NCBI RefSeq assembly: GCF_014705605.1
Contig: NZ_JACXIZ010000027.1
Coordinates: forward strand, 84,660-148,659
Direction of reading: 5' to 3'
Source of the DNA: Paenibacillus sabuli
GTDB taxonomy: Bacteria; Bacillota; Bacilli; Paenibacillales; Paenibacillaceae
Length of the DNA: 64,000 nt
The notes beneath the pieces are model-generated. The model was given only the letters and a program-made list of their open reading frames with translations, did no database searches and was not told the origin of the DNA. This document shows, piece by piece, positions 35,801 through 44,796 of this stretch. Both the position numbers and the translations under genes were made by a program. Every line of letters starts with the position of its first letter. Positions within the stretch are counted from its first letter, which is position 1.

Positions 35801-37458
35801 AAGTTTTTCCCTCCGTTATCGAGCGACTTCGGCTCTACGGTAATGCCTGCGTGCTGCATGGCCGAAGCGACATCGCCGCGCATGCCGTACCAGTTTTTGT
35901 TCGTGTGCGCGCCCAGCGACAGCCGATCCGCGTCAAAGCGCAGCCAGACGCGCCGGTGCTGCCAATAGAAGCCGAGCACCAGTCCGAGCATCGAAATGCC
36001 GGCCCCAACCCATACGTACGGCATCGCCTTGTCGACGCGCACGTTGAGAAAGCTCGTCGGCTCGGTCAGCTCGACGTTCTCCATCGTCCCGACGATGATC
36101 TCGAACCGGTCGGCAATGTCGCCGTTAATGCGGTCCTGGCTGAAGCGCAGCTTGTCGACCTCGCGCGGGAAGTAAAGGTACGTCTCCCCCGCCTCGTCCA
36201 GTCCCGGCCCTTTGAGCAAAAAGAAGAAGGCCGGCGCATTGGGCTCGCGCGACAGCGTTGTCGGATTGCCGTCGTCGCCGATGGCGAATTCCATGAATTG
36301 CTGCCGCAGCTCCAGCGTGTACGGACCGAGCGCGTACGACGTCTCCGGTTCGGTCATGGACAGCTCGAAGGGCCCGTAGCGCTCCCCGGTCTGCTTGTCC
36401 ACCAGCACCGGCCGTACCGCCTTCAGCTTCGGCGTGTCGTCAAAGTCGAACTGGTAGATGCTCATGCCCTCGTACTCGAGCGGATGATTGACGAGAATGT
36501 CGTGCCGCTTGAGCTCGGTCAGCTCCGGCTCCGCAGCAGGATCGTCGCAGCTCGCCGTGCACGCATACAGAACCGCCTGTGTCTCGTATTTTTTTGCCCG
36601 CATCGTACCCTTGAGCGCCTCGGGCAGCTCATCGTCGGCGTAGTAATCGACCGTGAACTGCTCGTTCTTGAGGTAATAGTTCGTATCCGGGATCGGGACG
36701 GCCTCGCCGTGCGGCGCCGTAATGTAGCTGTCCATGTGCCAGGCCGGCACGCCCCTGGCCAGCACCGCCAGCAGGAAGACGATCAGGCCGATGTGATTGA
36801 TGTAGGGCCCCCAGCGGCTGAAGCGGTTTTTCTCCGCCAGCAGCGCCAGACCGTCCTTGTCCTTGTGCACCCGGTAGCGCTTGCGCTTCAATTGCTCGGC
36901 CAGCCTGTCCACGAAGGCCCCAGGCTGATCGACGACGGCCTCGTATGCGACGCGCTGGCGCTTGATGAAGCTTAGATGCTTGCGAATCTGCTGCTTCTTC
37001 AGCGCGCGGTAGAGCGGCAGCACCCGATCCAGGCTGCAGATGACCAGCGATGTGCCGATCATGACGAGCAGCGTGATGAACCACCACGACTCATACGTGT
37101 GCGACAAGCCGAGCGCTTGATAGATCTTGCCGGGCGTGCCGTAGTTATCCTCGTAATACGTGGAGAAATCGCCGCTGATGAACGTGCTCTCCTGCGGGTA
37201 GATCGTACCGAGCGATGCGCCGACGAACGTAATGACGATTAGATAGACCGCAATTTTGACCGATGAAAAAAAGTTCCAGATCCGGTCAATCAGGTTCGGA
37301 TTCGCCTTTTGCGATCGCCGCGCCACGCCGTCGTAGCGCATCTCCAGCGGCTCGTCCGTGACCAGCGTCTCCTGCATGAGCGGCTTGCCGCATGATTCGC
37401 ACAATACGGTCCCCACATGGTTTTGATGTCCGCATTCGCATTTCGTATTCTGAAACAA
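35797..37458 (-). CDS. resB: cytochrome c biogenesis protein ResB with N-terminal zinc ribbon
   Basis: 553 aa. The ResB domain has four membrane segments (first near VKIAVYLIVITFVGASLGTIYP) and a large external part. The first ~30 residues, CECG-x9-CESCG, form a four-Cys zinc-ribbon-like knuckle that is not part of the B. subtilis protein as I know it. It is in the cytoplasm by topology. Role of the ribbon unknown; perhaps partner binding or redox control. Confidence 0.92.
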   Translation of the reverse strand: MFQNTKCECGHQNHVGTVLCESCGKPLMQETLVTDEPLEMRYDGVARRSQKANPNLIDRIWNFFSSVKIAVYLIVITFVGASLGTIYPQESTFISGDFSTYYEDNYGTPGKIYQALGLSHTYESWWFITLLVMIGTSLVICSLDRVLPLYRALKKQQIRKHLSFIKRQRVAYEAVVDQPGAFVDRLAEQLKRKRYRVHKDKDGLALLAEKNRFSRWGPYINHIGLIVFLLAVLARGVPAWHMDSYITAPHGEAVPIPDTNYYLKNEQFTVDYYADDELPEALKGTMRAKKYETQAVLYACTASCDDPAAEPELTELKRHDILVNHPLEYEGMSIYQFDFDDTPKLKAVRPVLVDKQTGERYGPFELSMTEPETSYALGPYTLELRQQFMEFAIGDDGNPTTLSREPNAPAFFFLLKGPGLDEAGETYLYFPREVDKLRFSQDRINGDIADRFEIIVGTMENVELTEPTSFLNVRVDKAMPYVWVGAGISMLGLVLGFYWQHRRVWLRFDADRLSLGAHTNKNWYGMRGDVASAMQHAGITVEPKSLDNGGKNL

Positions 37459-37480
37459 CTGTGGAAGACCTCCTTACTGC

Positions 37481-38002
37481 CTAGAGGATGCGTTCGATGC
37501 GCTCCTCAATTTGCTTGTCCGTCATCGGCACCTCGGCGATTTCCTTGATCTTGCCGTCCTTGCCGACGAAGAATGTGGTCGGATACACCTTGAGCCCGTA
37601 CTCGCGCTCGACCTTGCGCTTGACGTCGCGCAAAATCGGAAATTCCAGCCCGTGCTGCTGCACGAAATTGCGGACCGGCAGATCGGACTCGCTCAGATTG
37701 ATCGCCAGGATTTCCAGATCCTCGCCCTGCCAGCGCTCGTACTGCTTTTGGAATTCGGGCATTTCCTTGACGCACGGCGGACAGAATGTCCCCCAGAATG
37801 TAATGACGAGCGCCTTGCCCTCGTAGTCCGACAGCGCGCGGGCATTCCCCGCAAGATCAAGCAGCGTGAAGGGGGGCGGTTCGTCGCCGGGCCTTAGCGG
37901 TCCGGCCTCGTCTGCAAACAGCGTCTTGCCGATCGCATAACCGCCGATTAGCAAGACGCCCAATAAAATTACGATTTGAATCGGCTTCCGGTATGCTCCC
38001 AT
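37481..38002 (-). CDS. resA: thiol-disulfide oxidoreductase ResA
   Basis: 173 aa. An uncleaved N-terminal membrane anchor (residues 7-25) is followed by a thioredoxin fold with TFWGTFCPPCVKEMPEF and the cis-Pro loop VYPTTFFV. It reduces the haem-binding Cys pair of apocytochrome c outside the membrane. The active site is CPPC, while B. subtilis ResA has CEPC. ATG at 38002 follows AGGTGG. Confidence 0.92.
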   Translation of the reverse strand: MGAYRKPIQIVILLGVLLIGGYAIGKTLFADEAGPLRPGDEPPPFTLLDLAGNARALSDYEGKALVITFWGTFCPPCVKEMPEFQKQYERWQGEDLEILAINLSESDLPVRNFVQQHGLEFPILRDVKRKVEREYGLKVYPTTFFVGKDGKIKEIAEVPMTDKQIEERIERIL

Positions 38003-38075
38003 CGCATCTTCACCACCTGAATCAACGTTGCGCTTGACGCGCATGCATACTCCCATTATAGCGGCAATTGCCGAA

Positions 38076-38834
38076 TTATGGCTTGTCCGGACGCACCTTT
38101 TTATGAACATTATGTGGCTTGCTCCCGCTGCTTTGCAGCGCCTTGATCTCCTGCGGCGTCAGATGCCGAAATTTGCCGCGCTGCAGGTTCGCAAGGCCGA
38201 GATCGCCGATGCGCACGCGCTTGAGCCGGCTGACGGGATGCCCGATCGCCTCGAACATGCGCCGCACCTGACGGTTGCGGCCTTCGTGAATCGTAATGGC
38301 AATGGTCGCGTGCTTGTCGTCGGGCGACACGTCGTGGTACTCGACCTCCGCCGGCGCGGTCATCCCGTCCTCGAGCTTGATGCCGGCGGCCAGTTTCTCC
38401 AGCTTGCTGCCGTGCGGGACGCCCCGGACCGTCGCCAGATACGTACGCGGCACGTGATGGCTCGGATGCGTGAGCAGATTGGCGAACTCGCCGTCGTTGG
38501 TGAGCAGCAACAGCCCTTCGGTATCGTAATCGAGCCGGCCGACCGGGTAGACGCGCTCCTTGATTCCCTTTAAATAATCGGCCACGATTTTGCGTCCTTG
38601 CGGGTCGCTGGCGCTCGTGATGACGCCCTTGGGCTTGTTGAGCATCAAATACAGCTTCCGTTCGTGCTTGATCGGCTTGCCGCCGACGGTAATGTCGTCC
38701 TTCGGATCGGCCTTGAAGCCCAGCTCCGTCACGGTCTCTCCGTTCACCTGCACCTTGCCGGCTTGAATGAGCGCCTCGCATTTGCGGCGCGAAGCGACGC
38801 CCGCCTGGGCCATAATTTTTTGTAAACGTTCCAA
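38076..38834 (-). CDS. rluB: 23S rRNA pseudouridine synthase RluB
   Basis: About 252 aa. An N-terminal S4 RNA-binding domain (LQKIMAQAGVASRRKCEALI) is followed by the RsuA-family catalytic domain with the catalytic Asp in GRLDYDTEGLLLLTNDG and EGRNRQVRRMFEAIGH. It modifies a uridine in 23S rRNA helix 89 or its surroundings. I prefer a TTG start at 38834 with GAGGTGA upstream; ATG codons up to 38864 are possible. First gene of the rluB-res series. Confidence 0.9.
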   Translation of the reverse strand: MERLQKIMAQAGVASRRKCEALIQAGKVQVNGETVTELGFKADPKDDITVGGKPIKHERKLYLMLNKPKGVITSASDPQGRKIVADYLKGIKERVYPVGRLDYDTEGLLLLTNDGEFANLLTHPSHHVPRTYLATVRGVPHGSKLEKLAAGIKLEDGMTAPAEVEYHDVSPDDKHATIAITIHEGRNRQVRRMFEAIGHPVSRLKRVRIGDLGLANLQRGKFRHLTPQEIKALQSSGSKPHNVHKKVRPDKP

Positions 38835-38892
38835 ATGATTCACCTCATCCTCCATCATACCCATCTCTCCGGCAAACTACAAGCGGCGCTGC

Positions 38893-38928
38893 AAAAGCCC
38901 TGGCCCTCCCTGTCGGGAAGGCCGGGGC
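38893..38928 (-). terminator. intrinsic terminator after spmB
   Basis: GCCCCGGCCTTCCC pairs with GGGAGGGCCAGGGC (two mismatches) around GACA; four T follow. It ends the dacB-spmA-spmB operon. Confidence 0.75.
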
Positions 38929-38942
38929 AAGCGGGGCCCGGG

Positions 38943-39479
38943 CTACACGCCAAACACAAGCAGACAAATCGCGATCGCGGCGACGAAGCCGACCAGGTCG
39001 GAAAATAGTCCGACCTTGAGCGCGTAGCGCGTACGGCGAATGCCGATAGCGCCGAAGTAGACCGTCAGCACATAGAGTGTCGTATCCGTGCTGCCCTGAA
39101 TCGTGGATGCGATGCGTCCGATCATCGAGTCCGGTCCGTGCGTCTGGATCAGCTCGGTCGTATAAGCGAGCGAGCCCGCGCCGGTGAGCGGGCGCAGCGC
39201 GCCGAGCGGCAGCACCTCGCCCGGCACGCCGAGCCAGCGCGCAAGCGGCTCCAGCAGCTGCACCATCGCCTCCATTGCACCGGAGGCGCGGAACATGCTG
39301 ATCGCAACCATCATCCCGACCAGATGGGGAATGATCTGGATCGCCGTATCGAAGCCCCCCTTAGCCCCGTCGACGAAGGATTCGTACACCGGCACGCGCC
39401 GGAATGCGGCATAGAGCGGAATGAACACGATAATGGCGGGAATCGCCCATACGGATATGAGCGTGACCGCGTCGTACAT
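38943..39479 (-). CDS. spmB: spore maturation protein SpmB
   Basis: 178-aa membrane protein of the nucleoside-recognition (Gate) family. Conserved stretches are FVDGAKGGFDTAIQIIPHLVGMMVAI and RPLTGAGSLAYTTELIQTHGPDS. Needed with SpmA for spore-core dehydration in B. subtilis. 44 bases after spmA; terminator follows. Confidence 0.94.
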   Translation of the reverse strand: MYDAVTLISVWAIPAIIVFIPLYAAFRRVPVYESFVDGAKGGFDTAIQIIPHLVGMMVAISMFRASGAMEAMVQLLEPLARWLGVPGEVLPLGALRPLTGAGSLAYTTELIQTHGPDSMIGRIASTIQGSTDTTLYVLTVYFGAIGIRRTRYALKVGLFSDLVGFVAAIAICLLVFGV

Positions 39480-39523
39480 GAGCTGCTCGCCCCCTTCCTA
39501 CCAAGCTGCGCGGCGATTGCGAC

Positions 39524-40147
39524 TTACGCAGCCGGCGCGGCCGGATCGTCCGACTTGGGCATGCTCGCCGGCGGCTTTCGGCTGCGGTACCAGCGGTCGG
39601 CGAGGATCGCCGCTGCCGTCGCAATCGCGGTGGCGATCAGCGTCGTGCCGACGATTTCGGCGGGATGCGCCGATCCGAAGTTCATGCGAATCGCGATCAG
39701 CGTCGTCGGCACGAGCGTGATGCTCGACGTATTGAGCGCCAGCAGCGTACACATGGCCGGCGTCGCCGTCGCCGGATCGGGGTTGAGCTTTTGCAGTTCC
39801 TGCATCGCCCGGATTCCCATCGGGGTCGCCGCATTGCCGAGGCCCAGAATATTGGCGCTCATATTCGTCATGATATAGCCCATCGCCGGGTGATCGCGCG
39901 GCACGTCCGGGAAGAGCAGCCGCACCATCGGACCGAGCAGCTGCGCCAGCTTGCGAAGCAATCCGGCATCCTCGCCGATGCGCATCAGACCGAGCCAGAA
40001 CACGAGGATGCTGATCAGCCCGAAGCTGACGGTGACGCCGGTCTTCGCGCCTTCGAAGGCGGCTTCGGTGACCGCCTCCATGCGTCCGTTGACCGCCGCC
40101 GCCACGAAGCTGACCACGATCATGAGCAGCCAGATCCAATTGACCAC
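39524..40147 (-). CDS. spmA: spore maturation protein SpmA
   Basis: 207-aa membrane protein of the same Gate family. Signature segments are EGAKTGVTVSFGLISILVFWLG, YIMTNMSANILGLGNAATPMGI and LLALNTSSITLVPTT. Acts with SpmB in the mother cell membrane. 23 bases after dacB. Confidence 0.94.
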   Translation of the reverse strand: MVNWIWLLMIVVSFVAAAVNGRMEAVTEAAFEGAKTGVTVSFGLISILVFWLGLMRIGEDAGLLRKLAQLLGPMVRLLFPDVPRDHPAMGYIMTNMSANILGLGNAATPMGIRAMQELQKLNPDPATATPAMCTLLALNTSSITLVPTTLIAIRMNFGSAHPAEIVGTTLIATAIATAAAILADRWYRSRKPPASMPKSDDPAAPAA

Positions 40148-40170
40148 GTCTCATCCCTCCCCTCCGACCG

Positions 40171-41343
40171 TTAACGGAATAGCTGCCGGACGACCTGCTG
40201 CAGCATCGACGCGAATCCAGGCGCTGCCGAACGGGCGAAAGCCGCAGCCTTGCCGGCGCCGGGCTGGGCTGCCGCCTCAGCAAATGCCGCTTCGGCGGTC
40301 TCCACGGCCACCGTGCCCAGCGGCCGCTCGCCGAGAAACAAGGCCAGAGCGCCGCGTTCGCCGAGCCGATAATCGGCCGACGCGGTATCCGTGAGCACCA
40401 GCTTGCGGCGGATCTGATCCTGCTCCTCCTCTGCCAGCGGGTACTGGAAGCTCCGGCTGAGACGATAGGCTGTGCCGGCGATGCGCTGACCTTGCTCGAC
40501 GAGCGTGGTCAAGGGATAGCTGGCGAAGCCCCAATCGAGCAGCTTGCGGTGATCACGCCAGTCGTCGCCGTCATTCAGCGTCACCGCCACGAGCTGCTGG
40601 CCGTTGCGAGTCGCCGAGCTGACGAGCGTCCGCAGCGCTTTTTTCGTATAGCCCGTCTTCACGCCGTCCGCGCCTTCGTACATCGACAGCATTTTATTTT
40701 TGTTGCGCCATTGATGGTCCCACTCCTCATTGGGATTGGGCACGCTTTTTTGCTTCGTTTTGACGATCTCGCGGAACACCTCGTTATGCAGCGCATATGC
40801 CGTCAGCTTGGCCAGATCGTTGGCGGAGGAATAATGCTCCTCATGGTCGAGGCCGTGCGGGTTCATGAAATGCGTATGCTCCAGTCCGAGCCAGATCGCC
40901 TTTTCGTTCATCAAGTGCACGAAGCCCTCCTCCGAGCCGCCGACGTGCTCGGCGATCGCGGTCGCCGCGTCATTGCCCGAGCGCAGCATCAGCCCGTACA
41001 GCATATGCTCCAGCGACATCTCCTCGCCGGCCTTGAGATAGATCGACGACCCTTCCTTACCGGCGGCGCGGGTGCTAGTCTTGACGATATCGGACAGCTC
41101 GCCGTGCTCGATCGCCACGATCGCCGTCATGATCTTGGTCAGGCTCGCGATCAGCATCGACTCGTCGCCGCGCTGCGAATAGAGCAGTCTGCCGGAGGTT
41201 ACGTCGATGAGCGCGGCCGCCTTCGCATTGGTGAAGATCGGCTGCGGCTGTGCGCGCGTGCCCTGGGCGCCCGGACCGAACGACGCGAGGGTCAACGCGA
41301 CCGCGAGCACAAACGCGAACATGCGGATGCGGCTGTGTATCAT
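40171..41343 (-). CDS. dacB: sporulation-specific D-alanyl-D-alanine carboxypeptidase DacB
   Basis: 390 aa. A signal peptide (about 30 residues) is followed by the penicillin-binding motifs SLTK (IASLTKIMTA), SGN (LRSGNDAAT) and KTG (VKTGYTKKA). It trims cortex peptidoglycan stems and controls cross-linking. Operon with spmA and spmB and a sigma-E promoter match B. subtilis dacB (PBP5*). The C-terminal region after residue 340 is Ala-rich. Confidence 0.93.
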   Translation of the reverse strand: MIHSRIRMFAFVLAVALTLASFGPGAQGTRAQPQPIFTNAKAAALIDVTSGRLLYSQRGDESMLIASLTKIMTAIVAIEHGELSDIVKTSTRAAGKEGSSIYLKAGEEMSLEHMLYGLMLRSGNDAATAIAEHVGGSEEGFVHLMNEKAIWLGLEHTHFMNPHGLDHEEHYSSANDLAKLTAYALHNEVFREIVKTKQKSVPNPNEEWDHQWRNKNKMLSMYEGADGVKTGYTKKALRTLVSSATRNGQQLVAVTLNDGDDWRDHRKLLDWGFASYPLTTLVEQGQRIAGTAYRLSRSFQYPLAEEEQDQIRRKLVLTDTASADYRLGERGALALFLGERPLGTVAVETAEAAFAEAAAQPGAGKAAAFARSAAPGFASMLQQVVRQLFR

Positions 41344-41397
41344 CGTGATTTTGTCACTCCTTTTGCCTGCGGCGCTCGCACGCCGGGGGTCTTGTAC

Positions 41398-41427
41398 ATC
41401 ATATGTCGACGGCCGGCCCGATATGTC
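41398..41427 (-). promoter_or_regulatory. sigma-E promoter of dacB-spmA-spmB
   Basis: On the minus strand GACATATC (41420-41427) and CATATGAT (41398-41405) are 14 bases apart, close to the sigma-E boxes GTCATATT and CATACAAT. The operon is sigma-E dependent in B. subtilis. Confidence 0.7.
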
Positions 41428-41444
41428 CCGCCCGCTTCACGCAA

Positions 41445-41472
41445 AAAGCCCCGGCAGCGATTGCCGGAGCTG
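41445..41472 (-). terminator. intrinsic terminator after ytfJ
   Basis: AGCTCCGGCA pairs with TGCCGGGGCT (one mismatch) around GATCG-like loop bases; five T follow on the minus strand. It separates ytfJ from the dacB promoter. Confidence 0.85.
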
Positions 41473-41524
41473 AGGAGACGAAGCGGTCGACTGCTGCCTG
41501 CGTGCGCGCCGGCGCTCCCTGGAT

Positions 41525-41971
41525 TTAATGTTCTTCGGTCACGACGACGGTCGCACGGTCCGGCTCGTCGTCATGCCGTTTGAACATCGCTTGAATTTTG
41601 TCAAAGGCTTTCGGCGCGGAGTCGATAATGCGCTCCATCAGATGGGTCTGATTGTCGAGCGGGACAATTTTCACGCCGGTCGTCCCGACGACCAGAAAAG
41701 CAATCGGCGTAATCGACACCCCGCCACCGCTACCGCCTCCGAACGGCAGCGCTACCTGCGCTTGCTGGGCATCCGTTCCGGCGTTGCCGCCGCCGTCCAG
41801 TTGAATGTCACTGCCGCCGGCGACGAATCCGAATCCGACTTTACTGATTGGCATAATGACGCTGCCGTCGGGCGTTTGCACGGGATCGCCGACGATGGTG
41901 TTGACGTCCACCATCTCCTTGATGTTTTCCATTGCGGTCTGCATGAGCCCCTGTATCGGATGATCTGACAT
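41525..41971 (-). CDS. ytfJ: sporulation protein YtfJ (GerW family)
   Basis: 148 aa. Family core: HPIQGLMQTAMENIKEMVDVNTIVGDPV, GSVIMPISKVGFGFVAGGSD and a glycine-rich loop LPFGGGSGGGVSITPIAFLVV. In B. subtilis GerW/YtfJ is made in the forespore and needed for germination with some nutrients. ATG at 41971 is preceded by GGAGG. A sigma-F/G-type promoter and a hairpin lie just upstream. A neighbour of the DUF2953 gene, as in other Bacilli (ytfI-ytfJ). Confidence 0.93.
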   Translation of the reverse strand: MSDHPIQGLMQTAMENIKEMVDVNTIVGDPVQTPDGSVIMPISKVGFGFVAGGSDIQLDGGGNAGTDAQQAQVALPFGGGSGGGVSITPIAFLVVGTTGVKIVPLDNQTHLMERIIDSAPKAFDKIQAMFKRHDDEPDRATVVVTEEH

Positions 41972-41986
41972 CTGCATGGCCTCCCT

Positions 41987-42015
41987 GATCAATTTGTTGG
42001 GGGAACAACTGATCA
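41987..42015 (-). promoter_or_regulatory. hairpin in the ytfJ leader
   Basis: TGATCA-N-TTGTT-CCCC-AACAA-NN-TGATCA can fold just ahead of the ytfJ ribosome site. It lies at or within the first bases of the predicted transcript. A stability or translation-control role is a guess. Confidence 0.4.
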
Positions 42016-42016
42016 T

Positions 42017-42046
42017 TAGGATGTCCCGTTCGAGCCGAATCTAAAC
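42017..42046 (-). promoter_or_regulatory. sigma-F/sigma-G promoter of ytfJ
   Basis: On the minus strand GTTTA (42042-42046) and CATCCTA (42017-42023) are 18 bases apart. This fits the forespore promoters (GYWTA or GHATR, then CATNHTA). ytfJ is a forespore gene in B. subtilis. Confidence 0.65.
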
Positions 42047-42101
42047 CGACCGCTCCCGCGCCAACGAATCGCTTCTCTTTTTGCGCACTCCTCTGCCGCC
42101 G

Positions 42102-42797
42102 CTAAGCTTTGAATAACAGGCTGCGCCAAGTCTGAATGCCGCCCTTGACTCTGCGAATCCGAAGCAGCAGCCGGAGTCCGGCGAGCAGCACATGGCCCAG
42201 GCGCACCTTGACGGTACAATGCCACTCCGTCGAGAATATCGTGTCGTTGAATACCGGCCGCACCTGCATCTGCGGCTGGCCGGTCAGCCGCATGACGTGG
42301 CTGAGCAGACCGAGCAGGGCTCCCTGGGCCGCGCTCGCCATGCCGGTCGCCACCGCTGTCCAGGCGGCGTCTCCTGCGCCGACCGCGCTGATCCAGCGCC
42401 ATTCGGTAATTCGGATGTACCGCAGCGTACGCAGCAGCCATACTGTGAAACGGTCGGTATGGCGCATGAGCAGCCTCGCTTGTTCCAGCTTGCTCATTAC
42501 TTTTTCCGGACCGACTCTGCCCTCCTCGGTAGGCGGGGCCGACCCCAGCGGCAGATTGCTGGACTGCTCGGACTTGTAGGCGATGTTCGCGCCGTCGAGG
42601 CGGACGATCGGAATTTCCCGGTGCACCTTGACCGCGCCGTACAGCGCGCGAATGCGCAGCGCAACATGGTCGTTCTCGCCGCGCCGGCGCAGCATGGAGC
42701 GGCATTCGATCTCGGAGACGGCCAGGAGAAGCAGCAGCGCCAAAAAAAGACCGGCCGCCGCGGTCCATACGCCCCAATGTCGAAGAAATTCCAGCAT
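42102..42797 (-). CDS. DUF2953 protein (YtfI-like)
   Basis: 231 aa. One N-terminal membrane segment (residues 10-30), then a DUF2953 domain with RIRALYGAVKVHREIPIVRLD and TGMASAAQGALLGLLSHVM. Function unknown; the family is common in spore formers and next to ytfJ. ATG at 42797 follows GGGGAG; the frame is open 21 codons further. Lies between scpB and ytfJ. Confidence 0.88.
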   Translation of the reverse strand: MLEFLRHWGVWTAAAGLFLALLLLLAVSEIECRSMLRRRGENDHVALRIRALYGAVKVHREIPIVRLDGANIAYKSEQSSNLPLGSAPPTEEGRVGPEKVMSKLEQARLLMRHTDRFTVWLLRTLRYIRITEWRWISAVGAGDAAWTAVATGMASAAQGALLGLLSHVMRLTGQPQMQVRPVFNDTIFSTEWHCTVKVRLGHVLLAGLRLLLRIRRVKGGIQTWRSLLFKA

Positions 42798-42856
42798 TTG
42801 CGCTGCTCCCCTCGTTTTTCTTCCAATGGGATTAGTATGGACGGCGATGGCCGATC

Positions 42857-43483
42857 TCATTCCTCCGGCTCGTGCGCGCGCTGCGGCGGCAGCTCGTCGA
42901 TGGTCAACTGCTGCTGGTCCAGCTTCTCGAACAGCAGCTGGGTCTGCTCGTCCAGCATATCCTCCGGATCAAGCGCGGACGGCTCGGGCAGCGCCTCCAA
43001 CCCGGCGAGCCCGAAGTAGTCGAGGAAGGAGCGCGTCGTCCCGTACAGAATCGGCCGTCCGATCACTTCGGCGCGACCGACTGCCTCGACCAGGTCTTTG
43101 GCCACAAGCGACTGCAGCGCACGCTCGCACTTGACGCCGCGGATCTCCTCGATGTCCACCCGCGTGATCGGCTGCCGGTAGGCGACGATGGACAACGTCT
43201 CCAGCGCCGCCTGCGACAGACTGGCGCGGCTCGGCGTGTAGGCGAGCCGCTCGAAATAGACTGCGTGCTGCGGATTCGTGCTGAGCCGATAGCCGCCCGC
43301 GACCTGAGTGACGCGCAATCCGCGGCCCTGCCGCTCCAGCTCCGCGCGCAGCTCCTGCAGCGCCTCTAGCACGATTCCATTATCCTGATCGGTCAGCTCG
43401 GCCAGCTGCTTGGTGCTGAGCCCTTCGTCGCCGACCATGAACAGCAGGCCTTCAATAATTGATTTCAATCTCGGAAAGTCCAC
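42857..43483 (-). CDS. scpB: segregation and condensation protein B
   Basis: 208 aa. Two winged-helix domains: LKSIIEGLLFMVGDEGLS at the start and ALETLSIVAYRQPITRVDIEEIRGV in the middle. It forms the condensin complex with Smc and ScpA. The start is GTG at 43483, overlapping scpA by 32 bases; GGCAGAGG lies upstream. The last ~35 residues are a variable acidic tail. Confidence 0.95.
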   Translation of the reverse strand: MDFPRLKSIIEGLLFMVGDEGLSTKQLAELTDQDNGIVLEALQELRAELERQGRGLRVTQVAGGYRLSTNPQHAVYFERLAYTPSRASLSQAALETLSIVAYRQPITRVDIEEIRGVKCERALQSLVAKDLVEAVGRAEVIGRPILYGTTRSFLDYFGLAGLEALPEPSALDPEDMLDEQTQLLFEKLDQQQLTIDELPPQRAHEPEE

Positions 43484-44234
43484 CCTCTGCCGCTTCTCCT
43501 CTCCAATGGATCACGATGTCCTCGAACAGCTGGTGCTGGAAGCAGCGCACCTGCTTCATCTTCATCAGCTCCAGCAGAGCCAGGAAGGTCACGACGATCT
43601 CGTGGCGTTCCATATCCTGGCGCACCAGCTTGGAGAACCGCACCATCTCGTGCTCGCGCAGCAGCTGGGTAATGTCGGCGATCCGATCCTTGACCGAAAT
43701 CTCGTCGCGACGTACCGTCGCGATCAGCGAGCGCCGCGCCGCGCGTCCGAGCGCCTTCTGAAAGGCCGCGATCAGATCGGACACGCCCAGATCCTTGACG
43801 GGATTATCGGGCTTGACCTTCATGTACGGGGTCAGATCCTCCGGTTCCTTGGTAAAGATCAGACTGCGCGCCTGCTCCTTCTCCCTAAGCTGCTCCGCAA
43901 TCTGCTTGTACTTGCGGTATTCCACGAGCCGCTGAATTAGCTCGTCCCGCGCGTCGAGTCCGTCATCCTCCAGCCAATCTTCGAATTCGTCCTGCGGCGG
44001 CGGCGGCTTCGGCAGCAATTGCTTGCTCTTGATCGCCAGCAGCGTCGCGGCCATGACAAGAAATTCGCTCGTGACTTCGAGCTCCAACTGCTGCATCGCA
44101 TGCAAATAATGCATGTACTGATCGGTAATATCGCTGATCGAGATATCGTGAATGTCAATCTCTGCGCTGTCGATCAGATGCAGCAACAAATCGAGCGGCC
44201 CCTCGAACGCCTCGAGCTTGTACAGCACCGTCAC
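43452..44234 (-). CDS. scpA: segregation and condensation protein A (kleisin)
   Basis: 260 aa. Kleisin subunit of bacterial condensin; N-terminal FEGPLDLLLHLIDSAEIDIHDISI binds the Smc neck and the C-terminal winged helix (MERHEIVVTFLALLELMKMKQVRCFQ) binds the Smc head. GTG start at 44234 with GGAGGTGA upstream. In B. subtilis ribT lies between scpA and ribH; it is absent here. Confidence 0.96.
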   Translation of the reverse strand: MTVLYKLEAFEGPLDLLLHLIDSAEIDIHDISISDITDQYMHYLHAMQQLELEVTSEFLVMAATLLAIKSKQLLPKPPPPQDEFEDWLEDDGLDARDELIQRLVEYRKYKQIAEQLREKEQARSLIFTKEPEDLTPYMKVKPDNPVKDLGVSDLIAAFQKALGRAARRSLIATVRRDEISVKDRIADITQLLREHEMVRFSKLVRQDMERHEIVVTFLALLELMKMKQVRCFQHQLFEDIVIHWRGEAAEGGLSEIEINY

Positions 44235-44311
44235 CGCCTCACCTCCTTCGCTTACACCTTCTCAGTCCGACGGAGCCGACTCGGCCGACTCGGATATATT
44301 TACAAGTTCGA

Positions 44312-44791
44312 TTAGGCCTCGCCCGACGTAATCGCACGCGTCAGGTTCGCCATTTCAATCGCCGTGGCGGCCGCTTCCCAGCCCTTGTTGCCGGCCTTCG
44401 TGCCGGCGCGCTCCACCGCCTGCTCGATCGAGTCGGTCGTCAGGACGCCAAAAATGGTCGGCACGCCCGTTTTCAGCGAGATGGCGGCGACGCCCTTCGC
44501 AACTTCGCTGCACACGTAATCGAAATGCGGCGTGGAGCCGCGAATGACGGCGCCGAGCGTGATGACCGCGGCGTATTTGCCGCTCTCCGCCATTTTTTGA
44601 GCAATGAGCGGAATTTCAAAGGCGCCCGGCACCCAGGCCACTTCGATTTCGGATTCCTCGGCGCCATGGCGCTTGAGGGCGTCCAGCGCGCCGCTGAGCA
44701 AGCGCGAGGAAATAAATTCGTTGAAACGGCCGACGACGATGCCGTACGTCGAGCCTTGCGAGACCAAGTGTCCTTCATAGACGCGTGTCAT
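44312..44791 (-). CDS. ribH: 6,7-dimethyl-8-ribityllumazine synthase
   Basis: 159 aa. Condenses 5-amino-6-ribitylaminouracil with dihydroxybutanone phosphate. Motifs: [85 protein letters not shown] at 44791 gives good spacing to GGAAGG; the ATG three codons earlier is too close. Last gene of the rib operon. Confidence 0.96.
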   Translation of the reverse strand: MTRVYEGHLVSQGSTYGIVVGRFNEFISSRLLSGALDALKRHGAEESEIEVAWVPGAFEIPLIAQKMAESGKYAAVITLGAVIRGSTPHFDYVCSEVAKGVAAISLKTGVPTIFGVLTTDSIEQAVERAGTKAGNKGWEAAATAIEMANLTRAITSGEA

Positions 44792-44796
44792 TTCAT

